A DNA stretch of 64,000 bases from Climacium dendroides (GCA_950106755.1 OX467083.1:45274555-45338554), one strand, 5' to 3'. Shown: positions 48,901-59,210, counted from the first letter of the stretch. Translations and numbers: made by a program. The notes: generated by a model not told the origin, from the letters alone.

Positions 48901-50428
48901 CATCGACTCCTGCTTTCGCAGTGGCAAGGGACTGTCGGCCTTGCCTGAGTTCCCGGTACTCTTCATCATCTCCTACCGAAGTAGAGAAGTGGAAAGCTGA
49001 CTCCTTAGGAGGGCTTATCAATAACTCGTATAGGCCAGTAACTCCTGCGTTAGCGGTGGCAAGGAGTTGCTGACCTTGCTTGAGTTCCAATACTTCTTTA
49101 TGGTCATCCAATGCAGTGGAGACATCCATCCCATTAGCCCGTAAATCACGGTAGCTGATCAGGCTCCGGGGGGCATCAGGGGCATACATTGCTTTTTCAC
49201 ACAGGAGGGGGGTCCCCCCAGGCAATACTATAGTTGCCTGGCCCTCTCGGAACCGAAAGTTCCGACTTCCAGCAATTGTAACGATATCACAAGTCTGCCA
49301 GGTTCTATCACGGCTAGCAAACGTGAAATATTTCGGATCTCTAAGAATTGTATGCGTCGTGGCACTATCTATAAGAGCTACATCTGTAGGAGCTAACTCT
49401 TTAGAGATATGCACCATGTAATTTTCAATATTTACATTGGAAGAGGAAGGAGCGTCGAGCGAATGAGCCTCCCTCTTTTCATTTCTAAATTTCTCTAACT
49501 CTTTGTACATACTTACAAAGTACTCAGGAGTGCGGCAGTATCGAGCGATATGCCCTTTACGGCCACACTTGTGACAAGTACGATCGTCACGTGAAAAGGA
49601 TGACTTCCTATCGAAGGTTCTATCAGAAGATCTATCGTTCAATTGAGAAGAGCGATAATCACGATTAGAAAAACGATCTGAGTATCGATAGACTCTATCA
49701 GAGGAGGGTTTATAAGAGTTTGACTTATCTCTAGGGTGTTGCCGATTTGGCAACCGTTGTTGTTGTTTCCTTGTTCCTCGTGACTGCTGTCTCGAAATCT
49801 CAGAAGTGTGAGCCTCTCTAGCGGGTTTTGCTTCTGCGTTTTTAAGTAGAAGCTGGTGCTGTTTTTCAGCAAGCAAGAGATAAGACATTAGTTCGGAATG
49901 TGTCGTAAACTTCATATTCCTATACTGCTGAGCTAGGAGGGCAGAAGCAAGAGGAAAAGTAGATAGGGTTTTATCTATGAGTTCCCTATCTGTAATCCTA
50001 TCTCCACAAAGACGAAGTTGAGCAGTAATACGATGCAATTCAGCATTGAAGGAAAGGAAATCAGGGAAATCAAGGACACGAAGAGCAATCCAATCACTTC
50101 GAGCTTGGGGAAGAAAGATAGTGCGCTCATGATAAAACCGAGCGTGAAGTTGACGCCATAGCTCCGCCGGGTTGTCAACTTGGATGTATTGCTGTCGAAG
50201 AGAGGTGTGAAGGTGGCGGCGAAGAACAAGCAAAGCTTTCCACTTGGATGACATTGGAAAATCCTCCTCTGGTTCATCATCGATCGCATCGTCCAACTCC
50301 TCCGAATAAAAGTACGCTTTCACATCTATACTCCACTCCATGTAATTGCTACCATCTGCTTCAAGAGCATCAAACAAAAGTGGTTGTACCCGGGAGCTAT
50401 TCTCCTGCGGTGACTTCTTATCCGTCAT
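45965..50428 (-). CDS. Copia Gag-Pol polyprotein, intact
   Basis: 1487 aa from the ATG at 50428 (MTDKKSPQENSS). The frame is open 43 codons further up into the LTR, but that start is unlikely because it lies outside the interior. The order is that of Ty1/copia. A gag region with YMEWSIDVKAYFYSEELDD comes first. A CCHC zinc knuckle CHKCGRKGHIARYC lies at residues 285-298. The protease motif LIDSATTH (Asp about 354) has DSA in place of the commoner DSG. The integrase carries HSRLGHPG and CAACSQGK zinc ligands plus the DVCGPI, DNAQEF and NGLAEAYIK active-site blocks. The reverse transcriptase has the YVDD box at residues 1154-1157. RNase H contains GYADAGFKSD. No stop or frame shift separates gag and pol. 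Products would package the RNA, copy it and integrate the DNA. Confidence 0.95.
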   Translation of the reverse strand: MTDKKSPQENSSRVQPLLFDALEADGSNYMEWSIDVKAYFYSEELDDAIDDEPEEDFPMSSKWKALLVLRRHLHTSLRQQYIQVDNPAELWRQLHARFYHERTIFLPQARSDWIALRVLDFPDFLSFNAELHRITAQLRLCGDRITDRELIDKTLSTFPLASALLAQQYRNMKFTTHSELMSYLLLAEKQHQLLLKNAEAKPAREAHTSEISRQQSRGTRKQQQRLPNRQHPRDKSNSYKPSSDRVYRYSDRFSNRDYRSSQLNDRSSDRTFDRKSSFSRDDRTCHKCGRKGHIARYCRTPEYFVSMYKELEKFRNEKREAHSLDAPSSSNVNIENYMVHISKELAPTDVALIDSATTHTILRDPKYFTFASRDRTWQTCDIVTIAGSRNFRFREGQATIVLPGGTPLLCEKAMYAPDAPRSLISYRDLRANGMDVSTALDDHKEVLELKQGQQLLATANAGVTGLYELLISPPKESAFHFSTSVGDDEEYRELRQGRQSLATAKAGVDGLVCESNSALIPPSTAKTGLWHSRLGHPGTTMLRRMLPLLEGHNLCTSDADKVGSCAACSQGKLIKRPSHWKLPTELPPMLQRLQGDVCGPITPSSGPFRYFLVLVDASGKHSEVSLLSTRNMVFSKLLAMIIKFRTHHPDYPVKSLRMDNAQEFRSHAFEDYCTANGISLTYSVPYEHSQNGLAEAYIKKIQLITRPLLIHAKLPPTMWGHAVLHAATLLRFRPTLLNTQSSFELISGRVPNVFHFRVFGCRVWIPVSEPHRKTIGSHRQEGIYVGFDSPSIIRYVSPSSSTLLRARFSNCHFEEYSFPSLPNVKSPALDFWAPETIIQNPDPRTALAESEVKKLIHLQSLADKLPDGFSDGPRITRNPLPGTGLIPISVIPSKRMIDPTASISKKPRPHHVTLHSDALFSPDDNSQFSSFPEDGSSVTAFITRILSDDPDPLTLDEAKSSPDWPKWQVALAAEYSSLRKHEVFGPLLTNLPTKPIGYKLIFTRKRNTQGQIVRFKVRLVAQGFNQRPGIDFTFTYSPVMDATTFRYLLGLAVQHSLETTLLDVVTAYLYGNLDATIYIRPPPDFLPTPPSADSSGKYSGLKLQRALYGLKQAGRMWYKHLRDFLLYHKFRHDPTLPCIFTLKDAHGFVIIAIYVDDLNLIGTPSTCRQTVTLLTTHFEMKLLGRTSFCLGLEITHLPNGSIFLHQTAYTQRLLKNFKMDQANPLSTPMIGRSKTNDDPYRPCEEEEEAYDSKRYLTAVGALLYLSTYTRPDISFATSVLARHSQKPTMRHWNGVKHLFRYLRGTEDLGLHYTKTGPSNLVGYADAGFKSDENTGKSQTGYIFLRNNAPISWKSVKQTMTATSTNHAELIAFHEATREVVWLRTIDKIISDQCELSNSTQPTTIFEDNAACVAQVTGGFIKADRTKHISPQIFGFTQDLIESGEIEVKKVQSSNNIADILTKALPAYTHKRLVQEAGMRSLQDLVTH

Positions 50429-50511
50429 AGCTATCGTAGCTAAAGACAATAGTGGAAAAGAAAATAGAAAAAAGAGAATAGCAAAACGAAAGACAAATCG
50501 TGCTGATAACG

Positions 50512-50709
50512 TGTTGCGAAGGAAGCAGAGCATAGACACAGAAAATATATAATGCAATAAGAAGTTCTCAAAAAGTAATCACCCATTAGGGTTACATGAT
50601 CATATATAGGAGGTATCACTAGTAGTGTCACTAGTAGTGAGATCTACTTTTACCTTATCCTAAGTCTCACTTAACCTAAGTTAACTGGGATCGTTATCTT
50701 ATCTCAACA
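50512..50709 (-). repeat. Copia 5' LTR
   Basis: 198 bp, apparently identical to 45676-45873. It would carry the promoter of the element. The TATA-like CCTATATATG is centred near 50608, about 100 bp from the LTR's outer end. Confidence 0.95.
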
Positions 50710-50837
50710 GAGACATGTGAAGAAATACAAAATTGATGCGGCACAAAATAGGTGGCAATTTTTACATTTACCCTTCAATATTTACCCTTGGTCAATAAGG
50801 GGCAATAAGGGGGTCAATCCCCTGGTCCCCATAAGAG

Positions 50838-51767
50838 TGCCAGAAGGTCGTTTCTGACCTTGCAAGGACACCGTAACCTAAATTGGAGGTAAGCCGGACC
50901 GTGCCACGAGCTTTCAGTCTCGCAAGAAAAGAAGCTCCCCTTGCGAAGCCGCGGAGCAACTCCGATTCAAGAGTCCCACGGATAATGGATACCCTCAACT
51001 CGAAATTGGCGCACCCATCTCTCTCAAAGCTAGTCCCTGCGAAGAATGCGTGCTTGCTGTTTTGCGATTGCTCTGCTTTGGTGGATCCGGGAGACAGTTT
51101 CTAGCTAATTAAGGAAGTGGTGTTCGCTCCACGAGGAAATCTGGACAGCTCGCTCTTGGGTTTGGTTTCCAGGTTTGTGTTTTCTGTGTTTCTAGTTTAT
51201 TGCTGTTTAGATTGTTACGCGCCTTGGAGTCGTCCTCGATCTTGCTTGAATTGGTCTCAATGCTAGCAAACTCTTGGAATGATCGACCTGTTAGGAAGAA
51301 TGGACGATCGATTTCTCTTGCGGCAATTTCGTGCTGCTTTTTAGTCACCTCTCTGGTCTCTCCTCGTTCGTGTACTGTGCGATACAACACTTTATATAGA
51401 TCCAACAGAAGAAAGCTACCAAAAGGCACACAGCACATTGAATCATTGTATTACCACTTGTTTAAATATAGTCTGTCTAGACTAGGAAGTGACCACGAGA
51501 AGACTCACGACTGGTCTAATTCGTCATGTGAATCTTCTCGTGGATCATTCCCCTGGGTAAGCGGACTATGTTTTCACTCACATGCGCTATGTATCATAGA
51601 ACTCTCGAGTCTGATCCATTTTTTTCAGAAGGAAATGTGATTTGTATTCCTTCGTGGTCAATGGCGTATGCAGAAAGGTCGTCAAAATCTTGTATGATTC
51701 CGAGTTATGGCTGAGGTGTGCAATGTCTGAAATGGTTTTGCAGGAGGAGAATTTGGCTGACAGAGGG
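50838..51767 (+). promoter_or_regulatory. Upstream region of the SABATH gene
   Basis: A TATA box CTTTATATAGATCC is centred near 51395, about 370 bp before the chosen start codon, so transcription probably begins near 51425. The leader contains an acceptor-like GGTTTTGCAG before 51743. Further up, a 73-codon frame at 50883-51104 (MEVSRTVPRAFSLARKE...) has balanced composition but no recognisable family. It could be a small gene or a remnant. Confidence 0.45.
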
Positions 51768-54005
51768 ATGGCGCAACCGAAAGCGCTGGGCTCATTTGCA
51801 ACGGCGGGAGGGGAGGGAGAAGGGAGTTACAGTCACCAATCGAAGCTATGGAGTGGAATGGCATCGATGCTACAGCCGGCGCTGATGGACACTCTCTTAC
51901 ACCATTTCTCGGTACATGATTCTGGGCCAGTTCACTACGCGGATTTCGGATGTTCCGTGGGCGCCAACACCCTGGGATTCGCGAAATTCGTGATCGACAT
52001 ACTGAAGACGAAGCCCGAGATGAGCGGGAGAGATTTTGTTTGCCATTTCGCCGATCTGCCGTCGAACGATTTCAACACGTTGTTCAAGCAAATGCCGCCG
52101 ATTGTAGGTGAAGGTGGCGGTGATGGCGATGGAAACCTAGAGGAGCGGACTTGGTTTGCCGATGGGGTTCCCGGCTCTCAATACGGCCGCATGTTTCCAC
52201 GGTCGAGTTTGCACGTCGCTATTACCACAATCACGCTCCATTACTTGTCCGAGGTCTAGTTTCTCCATATTTCACGTCTGCCTTCCTTTGTCTAGAATCT
52301 ATTTTGCATGATTTTGAGTTCAACAATTTGTCAGAACTTAAAGAGATTGTCAGTTGTATGTCAAATGTATGTGTGACCTGAATTTCCAAATTTATCATTC
52401 GAACATATATTGAAATCTTGGATCCATACACAGTTGCATGTAGATTTGGCAAACTATATCCTATTTGCAGCATTACTTCATGATGTTGATTTTAAAAGAT
52501 TAGACATTGTCTTTTGAAGGCTCGATGAATTTGAGGAGGGGCCTCCGTCACTGGCAAATGGTTTACATTTTCTGTTGGATATTGGAGTTCGGAGCAAGTT
52601 TGAGGCCCACTCCAGGGCCTTGTGGTCCTCTACGGTTAATGGACCTTAGAATGTCGAAACTTATTTTGAAGCACCTGTCGTTTTCTCGGTGTTGCAACAG
52701 ATTCCTAAATCGGTTCTAGATAAGAGCTCGCCCGCCTACAACAAGGGGCGAATCGGCGTGCTGAACTCCGGCCCAGCAACGGCCGAGGCGTTCGCAGAGA
52801 CTTCAAGGAAAGATTTGCGAAAGTTCTTCGAGTGTCGGGCGGAGGAGATGGTATCTGGCGGAGTTCTTGGATTTTATTGCCTTGGACGCCGGGATCGAGC
52901 GCATCCGGAGAAACAGGTGTTCCCCGAATGCATCAATGCTATAACTGGGATTGAGAAATCGTGGCATGAGCTTGTGACTGAGGTAATTCTTAACATTCTT
53001 GAAACAAGCTCCTAACCCCTGGGCACCAATTGCAATTTCTCATGCAAGGAGGAATCAGGTTATGTTTTGACATCTTTCATTGAGATATATCGTTCAAGAA
53101 TCTTGGAGAAAGAAACCCCTAACATGAATAATTTCCATAGATCCTTGACAACAGCTTCAGTAGAAGTAGCATGCTCTTACATTCCATTCTCAGTCAATCC
53201 ATATCCAAATCATAGCAAACTACAGTCAGGAAATGGTGAATGTGGTAGTTTCTTCTTAGCACTCATTAGCGGCTCTGTATGTATGAGGCTCTAGTTCTTC
53301 CTATTGAATGTCTTCCTATTGAATGTACAGCTATGCTTGCATCATGTGTAGCATGGCTTCCCAAATTGGCAAGATGTTCCTAGTTCTTGCCATCTCTGGA
53401 AGCCATGCTACACCCCCTACAACCACCATTTTGGTGAGCTATACAGTACCTATCCTACGTTTGTGTATGTTGTTCGATGAAACAATAAGATGGGCGCATT
53501 CATGGAACAACTTAAGAATGTTGCGTTCAAAATATTGCATCGTTAACGGTTTTCTGGTTGCAAAATTTTGCAACTTGTGCATTGCTCTCATCATTTCTGT
53601 CACCCTAACAATTCTTTGCAATTGCAGGGGATCATTGCTGAAGAGCTTCTGGACTCTTTCAACGTTCCAATATGTTTCCCTAGCATTGACGAGATGCAAG
53701 AGGCCATTGAGTATCCCACCTCAAAATTTCATATCCAGAAACTGGAATTCATTGATAAATTTTGGATCAGACCAAACAATGCTGAGGAGACCGTGTTCAA
53801 GGATGCAGAATCGTACGGAAAGTTCTTCGTAAACTTCTGCAAGTCTGGAGTGGGATCGATGCTTACTAATCACCTTGGACCCAAGCTCACAGAAGTACTG
53901 TTCGAACGAATTCGCCAGAACAGTGAGAAGGATTATCCCCTCAAGAAAACTGCGGGATTCCCTATGTACATGAGCTTCTGTGTTGGAGTTTTGATTAGAA
54001 AATAA
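51768..54005 (+). CDS. SABATH-family carboxyl methyltransferase
   Basis: SABATH enzymes transfer methyl from SAM to carboxyl groups of small acids (salicylate, jasmonate, indole acetate, cinnamates and others) in the cytosol. Exons 51768-52253, 52701-52982 and 53628-54005 join in phase 0 to 381 aa, the usual family length. The SAM-binding block DFGCSVGANTL is at residues 59-69. It is followed by DLPSNDFNTLF, GVPGSQYGRMFP, SLHVAITTITLHYLSE (157-162), NKGRIGV and the family block EELLDSFNVP near 260-268. In salicylate-type enzymes the LHYLS position is usually LHWLS. Here Tyr159 replaces the substrate-contacting Trp, so the substrate is probably not salicylate itself. The start codon gives MAQPKALGS before the typical G-rich SYS segment. 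An open stretch continues upstream to 51642 but is likely leader. Confidence 0.88.
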
Positions 54006-54111
54006 CTTACTTTAATGTGATTCGAGGTTAAGCCAAACCTCGGTACTCGTTGAAGAACAATGCCTGCAAGTGGTTTCGTATCAGGATCCTCCAACGTTGT
54101 ACTGTTGCTGA

Positions 54112-54117
54112 AATAAA
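54112..54117 (+). terminator. Candidate poly(A) signal of the SABATH gene
   Basis: AATAAA lies 107 bp after the stop codon at 54005. Plant signals are loose, so this is only a plausible site. Confidence 0.35.
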
Positions 54118-55951
54118 CACAATGAAAATTTTAAAACAGAAATCTAAGACCTCAAATTTCAAATTATCTCAAGTTATCTCAAATTCCATTTCAGTAAGAA
54201 CATGCTACTCATCATCAGGAACCAAGAAAGATAGGCTGGATGCCATGGGCCTCTTGGGGGTCTGGGTGATGCTGTTCAGTAACAAAACATTCCTCTCTCC
54301 GTGCACGACGGTGTCCTCATGCCCGAGTCCTTGCCCTCTAGCTCACACGCGACAAAACGAGGTGACAACGTGACGTTCACAAAGTTGCTCCTCCAACTGT
54401 GCGTTGCATGACGCTACATGCATTCCTTATTTCAGGTGCATTAATAAACGCGTGGGGAGTAATCACCGATTCGGATGAATTCATTGTTCCTGTGAAGTAG
54501 ACATAACCCAAACTCCCGAACCAGTACAGCACCTCAAACCGGGTGCCCTTAAAGGAGAGACTCGTTATGAGACATAACGGACTGAGACGTTTTCCATTAC
54601 AAGGCTCTACTTTCACATTATGGGACATACTGACATAAGCTCGATGGTTGGTTCCTATTCAATCATGCTCAATCCAATATCAAGGGTTTGGAATGGACAC
54701 CATAATGCGAAAGGACAACATTAGGAGATGTTATCATGCACTCATATCTGCTGAGCTCCATTGAGTCAGCGTACCATGCATAATTACGTGACTGGTCCTG
54801 TTGGTTTTACCGGTTTCATGTCCGAATGTCTACTTCTATTGATTTGTACTGTTTCGTTACGCAATGTTTATAGCCCACGATGTGGGGTTTTTTGCTCTAG
54901 GACGTCGTTCAGCCTGTCTTTGGAGGTTAGGCAACATGTTTAGAAAAGTTGGGTGAGTTTTTTCATGTATTTCAGTGGGACAGAGAGAATTCACACCTTG
55001 ATTGTGGCAAAAGTCTGTCAGTCGATCCGTTGCTCCAGGAATTTATCATGACCAAGTCTTTGCACAGTCTCCTTTCATTTTCACTGGCAGGATCAACGGA
55101 GTCAAATACTGTCATGAAATTTCGCTCTACATATCACTCTGGCTGCTCAGGATGTAATGAGAAACACAGATGCAGTTCAAAAAACATCCTAATAGAGAAA
55201 CTAGATCAAACACTACCGTATTACATAACTGCGGCATGCAACACGCATACAACATGATACAATGCTAATAATAGAAGGTCTCTGCACTGGGAGGCCACCC
55301 TCGAAGTTCAATCCACAGTACGCGAGCGCTGGACCTAGTTCGTGACGATGTTTGCAGGTAAGCACAAGCAAAGCGGCACGCAAGTTCAATCTCACGCATG
55401 GAATCGTCACAAGCCATGGCAGCTTAACGACTCGTGGAATGCTCAACAATCGGACAGCGTCCGGCTACTCCAAGGCTCCAGATCAAAATGATGTAACTTA
55501 ACAGAGAACCGAAGCAAGATTCACAGGAATAACGAAGGCTCAATGCGCACATGTCAAACCCTTCATTAAGTCACCAGCAGGTACTATCTCAACTGTGCAC
55601 ATCAACGCTGCCTCAGTGCTGAAATTCTGTAGGGCAAAAGGCAGAGATTCTGTGTATTCCTGTCTACCATGAATCAATGCAGAATACAGATGCAACTTAT
55701 TAATTTTACCAAGAGTCAAGGCTGGAGGGACATTCGGCTCATCATTTCCTCGTAGTAACCATCCTCGTCAGAAGAATACAATGATCAACCATGTCACGTT
55801 GATTGTCCATAGATTGGACTGGTGAAGGCTAGGAAGCTTCAGTATGGAAAAATTGGGATAGGCTCTTGGGTGCTGATCAAACCTAAAGCACGTGTTAAGA
55901 GTATGTACATTTTCTAGTCGTGTCAGAGACCCGTTGAGTGGGGAGAGTTCG
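54118..55951. other. Region between the SABATH and coiled-coil genes
   Basis: The two genes converge here. Composition is intermediate, and no frame resembles a known protein on either strand. Part of 55240-55951 is probably the 3' untranslated region of the minus-strand coiled-coil gene. The rest is unassigned. Confidence 0.4.
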
Positions 55952-58069
55952 CTACGAATCTTCAAGGCCACCGCGAAGAATACAAATCTGACCATCTCGA
56001 AGTAGTACATCTTCATCAAGCTGGTGAACGCGTCTACGCAAAACCTCCACCTCCACACTGGTTCGCAATGCTTCCCTGCTCATAGCCTCTGCTTCTTTTT
56101 GCATCTCGTCTCTCTCTTGCTTGACACGACTCAACTCGGTCCGACCTTCATCCAACTCCTTCCTTAGGTCCTCAAGCGTTACGCCTTGCAATTTTACAGT
56201 CTCTTCTTTGTCAGTCAACCGATCCTCGAGATCGGTGACCCTAACAGTGGCATCTGTAAGCGAACGATGAAGATTTTGAGTCTCCAAAGTCAATTCGTCC
56301 CTCTGTTGCAGAAGCGATTGGATCTGCGGCTGGCAATGCTCCAAGTCTGTCTGTAAGGCGTCCACTCTTTCCCGCAACAGCCGAGTTGTCAAACCCTGTG
56401 ATTCAAAATGTTTTTCATAGTCCTCTAACCGTTTTCTTGCAGCATCCAGTTCCTGCTCTTCTTTGTTCTTACAATCCAAAGCGGCCACAACCTGAGCCTG
56501 CAAATCTTCTATCTGTCTTGCCTGTGACAATGTAACCCTGGTAAGATCCTCGTTCTGTGTAGAGAGGCGCATGATACGCGAACTTTGAGAGTCCACCGTC
56601 TTGGCTAAATTGTTCAAGGTATGCTCTAGGCCAGCAATAACCTCATCCTTTCCAGTAATATCCGCCCTTGCTTCTTGTAATTGAAGATCACGCTCAGAAA
56701 GCTTATCCATCAACGCCTCGAGCCTACCATTCATGCTGTACAGTTGCTGTGCAGCCGCCTGCAGGCTCTGACGCATTTCGGTTCCCAAGTGTGAAGCGTT
56801 CCGCGGTTCTCTATCTTTCACCTCTGTCGTTGCAACATCATTTGCAGAGGCCTTCTCTTTCAACGCCAAAGCTGTCTGAGCAATCTCTTTGTTCTGTATG
56901 GAGCGTTCCAGTTGAGACTCTAAATTTTGAATGTCCATCTGCTTAGCCTCCAGTGCACTCTCCACTGTAGATATCTCTTCTTGTAGACTTTGATTCTCGT
57001 CCTCCAAATCTGATACTCTGTCGTTACAAGATCTCAACGCCTCTCTTGTATCATGTCTCTCTCTCGTCAGTAACCTCAACTTTGCAAACAGAATGTTATT
57101 TTCATCTTGGAGTTCAGAAACTTTAGCTTGGCCACGATCAATTTCAGCCCTCAATTCCTGCTCCATTTTCTTCATATGCATTGTGGTCTCCCTCTGCTGA
57201 TTTGCGGACCTCTCCAGTAGACAATTGATGTCTCGCCGCAAGGTAGCATTCTCAACTCGAGAAGCCTCGAGGTCGGTACGAAGAGTAATCTCGACACCGC
57301 TCAATCTTTGCAATTCTTTCTGCAGCCTGCTCATTCTCCCTTCTTTATTGCCATCCATGCCGTTCTTCAGACCCTGCCTGAGGCCATGAATACTTTTCTC
57401 ATGATCCATACACAACTGCTGCAATCTTTCTACCCTGCTCTGCATGTCCTGTTTCTCTCCGTCATTCCGCGCAGAAAGCAACCGAAGCTCTTCGACCTCC
57501 GCCTCCGCTTGCCGCCCTTGTTTATTACTCTGAGCTAACGCTTGCCGGAGCTCTATGATTGTTCTCTCCGCTCTGTCTACTCTCTTCCTGTGACCGTCCA
57601 TTTGCAACTCAAATTCCCTAACCTTGTCCCTCAGAATCGTCTCCTTCAATGTCATTGCCGCCAAGTCCTTATGCAATTTACATTTTTCTTCTTCAAGAGC
57701 CCACACTCTGTTTCTGAGGCCACGATCCTCAAGCTTCGTCTTCTCTGAGTCTGCTTCGCGTTGGTCCGAAATCTCAATTACGTCGCTTGCATTTGTCTCT
57801 TCTCCAAGGTCTTCCGGCACATTCGTATTCTCCTTTTCTTCTTTCTGTGAGCTTCGTCTTCTTAATTCTGCTGACCTCCGTACCCCTTCAGATGACAGTT
57901 TGAATCCATTTTGATGCAGAGTGCCACCGTCCACCATTGGACAATTCCACCCGCTGTCGTGAACGCGTTGAACCTCGCTGAGGGCCATAGCATGCTCCCT
58001 GACCGCTGGCGAGACCTTTCCCTCCGGATCAAGAATCGCGCCGCTCTTCAGGACAACGATACTACTCAT
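55952..58069 (-). CDS. Long coiled-coil protein, family not recognised
   Basis: A single uninterrupted frame of 705 aa starts at MSSIVVLKSGAILDPEGK and ends LRGGLEDS. Residues 1-75 form a non-coiled head with hydrophobic segments (SSIVVLKSGAIL) and a basic RRSAELRRRSS stretch. Residues 76-110 are acidic and low in complexity (KEEKENTN, DLGEETNASDVIEISDQ). From about residue 110 to the C-terminus the sequence is rich in Glu, Lys, Arg, Leu and Gln with heptad spacing, typical of a long parallel coiled coil (for example LRNRVWALEEEKCKLHKDL and RVDALQTDLEHCQPQIQSLL). No motor, membrane or enzymatic domain is seen. Such proteins usually act as scaffolds, tethers or cytoskeletal partners, but I cannot name this one. 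Codon use looks like a real plant gene, and there are no introns within the coding part. Confidence 0.75.
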   Translation of the reverse strand: MSSIVVLKSGAILDPEGKVSPAVREHAMALSEVQRVHDSGWNCPMVDGGTLHQNGFKLSSEGVRRSAELRRRSSQKEEKENTNVPEDLGEETNASDVIEISDQREADSEKTKLEDRGLRNRVWALEEEKCKLHKDLAAMTLKETILRDKVREFELQMDGHRKRVDRAERTIIELRQALAQSNKQGRQAEAEVEELRLLSARNDGEKQDMQSRVERLQQLCMDHEKSIHGLRQGLKNGMDGNKEGRMSRLQKELQRLSGVEITLRTDLEASRVENATLRRDINCLLERSANQQRETTMHMKKMEQELRAEIDRGQAKVSELQDENNILFAKLRLLTRERHDTREALRSCNDRVSDLEDENQSLQEEISTVESALEAKQMDIQNLESQLERSIQNKEIAQTALALKEKASANDVATTEVKDREPRNASHLGTEMRQSLQAAAQQLYSMNGRLEALMDKLSERDLQLQEARADITGKDEVIAGLEHTLNNLAKTVDSQSSRIMRLSTQNEDLTRVTLSQARQIEDLQAQVVAALDCKNKEEQELDAARKRLEDYEKHFESQGLTTRLLRERVDALQTDLEHCQPQIQSLLQQRDELTLETQNLHRSLTDATVRVTDLEDRLTDKEETVKLQGVTLEDLRKELDEGRTELSRVKQERDEMQKEAEAMSREALRTSVEVEVLRRRVHQLDEDVLLRDGQICILRGGLEDS

Positions 58070-59210
58070 TGTACCTGTCTTCCTACACCACCTCCGTTTA
58101 ATGAGCTTCTACGACCGGTCTGATAGCCGGTTGGTCCCATACTCCTCCACGCGTCATTGCATCTGTGAACAGTCTCACCCTAAGAAAACTCCTGCCCAAT
58201 GACCACTCCGAAACCCCGAACACCACAGAACCTTGCAAAGTTCTTGGCTGCATTCTCACGTCGATCTCGGCAAATGCCCTAGACACCTCGAGCAGCAATC
58301 CTGTCAACATACTCCAAGCCACGACCAAGGAGTCACTATACGTCACGATAACGTGAACGCATTGCGATGTTTTCTTTCGAACAGTTGAATAAAATGTCCA
58401 GTTGTTTCAAACCAAACAAACAAAAAGAGACCAACAAAGGGGGAAAAAATCAAAATCAAAATCAAAATCAAAAAAACGCAAACGCAACCAAATCAAGAAG
58501 ACATCGCCTACTTACATTGCACTCCTCAGCTCCATTACCACTCCCCTCACCCCCTCCAGTCTCCACCACCCCAATCCCCAATCCAGCTCCCACTCAAAAC
58601 AACCCTTGAAAACCAAAATTACCAACGCCGCCCACACAGGAAACCAAATCCAGAACGGAACGGAACGCAACGGAACACAAGAACCTCACTACACCGCCAG
58701 AACGTCACCTCTCAAGCAACAAAAGCAATAAACACACACACACACACTAAAAAAAAGAAAAAGCCAGTCAGATGATCCCAATGCACCAAGTTCTCGAGCA
58801 CATCGAAAACCATGCCATAGCTGGAAAGCTCACCCGCAGAAGCAGCAGTGGGCGATTCAAAAGAAAGCGCTGGATCTTTCTTGGTCCGGGCGATTTTTCG
58901 AATGCTCACTTCCCACCTCGCATTGAATGGAATTGAATTTGAGCGCCGGCACGTCAGTCCACGGGCGGGCGCTGCAATTGGGGAGTGGGCGACGGACTGT
59001 GACTCTTCTTCGACGGGCAAATCCCGCCCCGCTCTCGGGGCTCGCTTCCCGGAGCCTTTCTTGAACGTCCCCCGAGGCTCGGCGGGAAGGAAAAATACAC
59101 GTATTTTTAGAATTGTTGCTTATAATTATAACTTTGGTAGTTTCCGTCAAAGACCAGTGGAAGCCCCCCTCCCCTCTAAATCTGAGAATTTCGCACCGTA
59201 GCATTTATTG
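58070..59210 (-). promoter_or_regulatory. Upstream region of the coiled-coil gene
   Basis: Transcription would run leftward from here. The stretch contains a CAAAAT hexamer run (58450-58471), a (CA)n run (58731-58747) and a GC-richer block at 58850-59100 that may hold the promoter or a leader exon. After 59200 the composition falls back to AT-rich. Open frames on both strands here look incidental. Confidence 0.4.

Larger units (their letters stand above)
45676..50709 (-). mobile_element. Complete Ty1/copia LTR retrotransposon, recent insertion
   Basis: The element is 5034 bp, with 198-bp LTRs at both ends (TG...CA) and a perfect 5-bp target duplication GAGAC (45671-45675 and 50710-50714). 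I find no difference between the two LTRs by eye. On the minus strand the sequence just inside the 5' LTR, ACGTTATCAGCACGA, is the likely primer binding site, of the kind many plant copia elements show. A purine-rich GGATCGAGGAGGAG directly precedes the 3' LTR. One uninterrupted polyprotein fills the interior. Intact coding plus identical LTRs argue for a very recent and possibly still mobile copy. Confidence 0.95.
45537..50828. mobile_element. Mutator-type MITE split by the copia insertion
   Basis: The 9-mer CCATAAGAG occurs at 45528-45536 and 50829-50837. Inside it, GGCCAGGGAAGATTGACCCC faces GGGGGTCAATCCCCTGGTCC, ends of the same family as 42574-42814. Without the 5034-bp retrotransposon and its duplicated GAGAC, the MITE would be about 250 bp. 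The nested order shows the MITE was there first. Confidence 0.8.

Noticed and set aside
48534..49073. 179-codon plus-strand frame
   Set aside because: It is antisense to the copia polyprotein and has no features of its own.
50429..50557. Upstream extension of the copia polyprotein to an ATG in the LTR
   Set aside because: The first 43 codons would lie in the LTR and primer-site region. The ATG at 50428 just inside the interior is the natural start.
50883..51104. 73-codon frame upstream of the SABATH gene
   Set aside because: Composition is gene-like, but I recognise no family and see no supporting splice or promoter signals, so it is only mentioned in the upstream region.
57308..57914. Plus-strand frames of 68-96 codons
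   Set aside because: They are shadows of the minus-strand coiled-coil gene.
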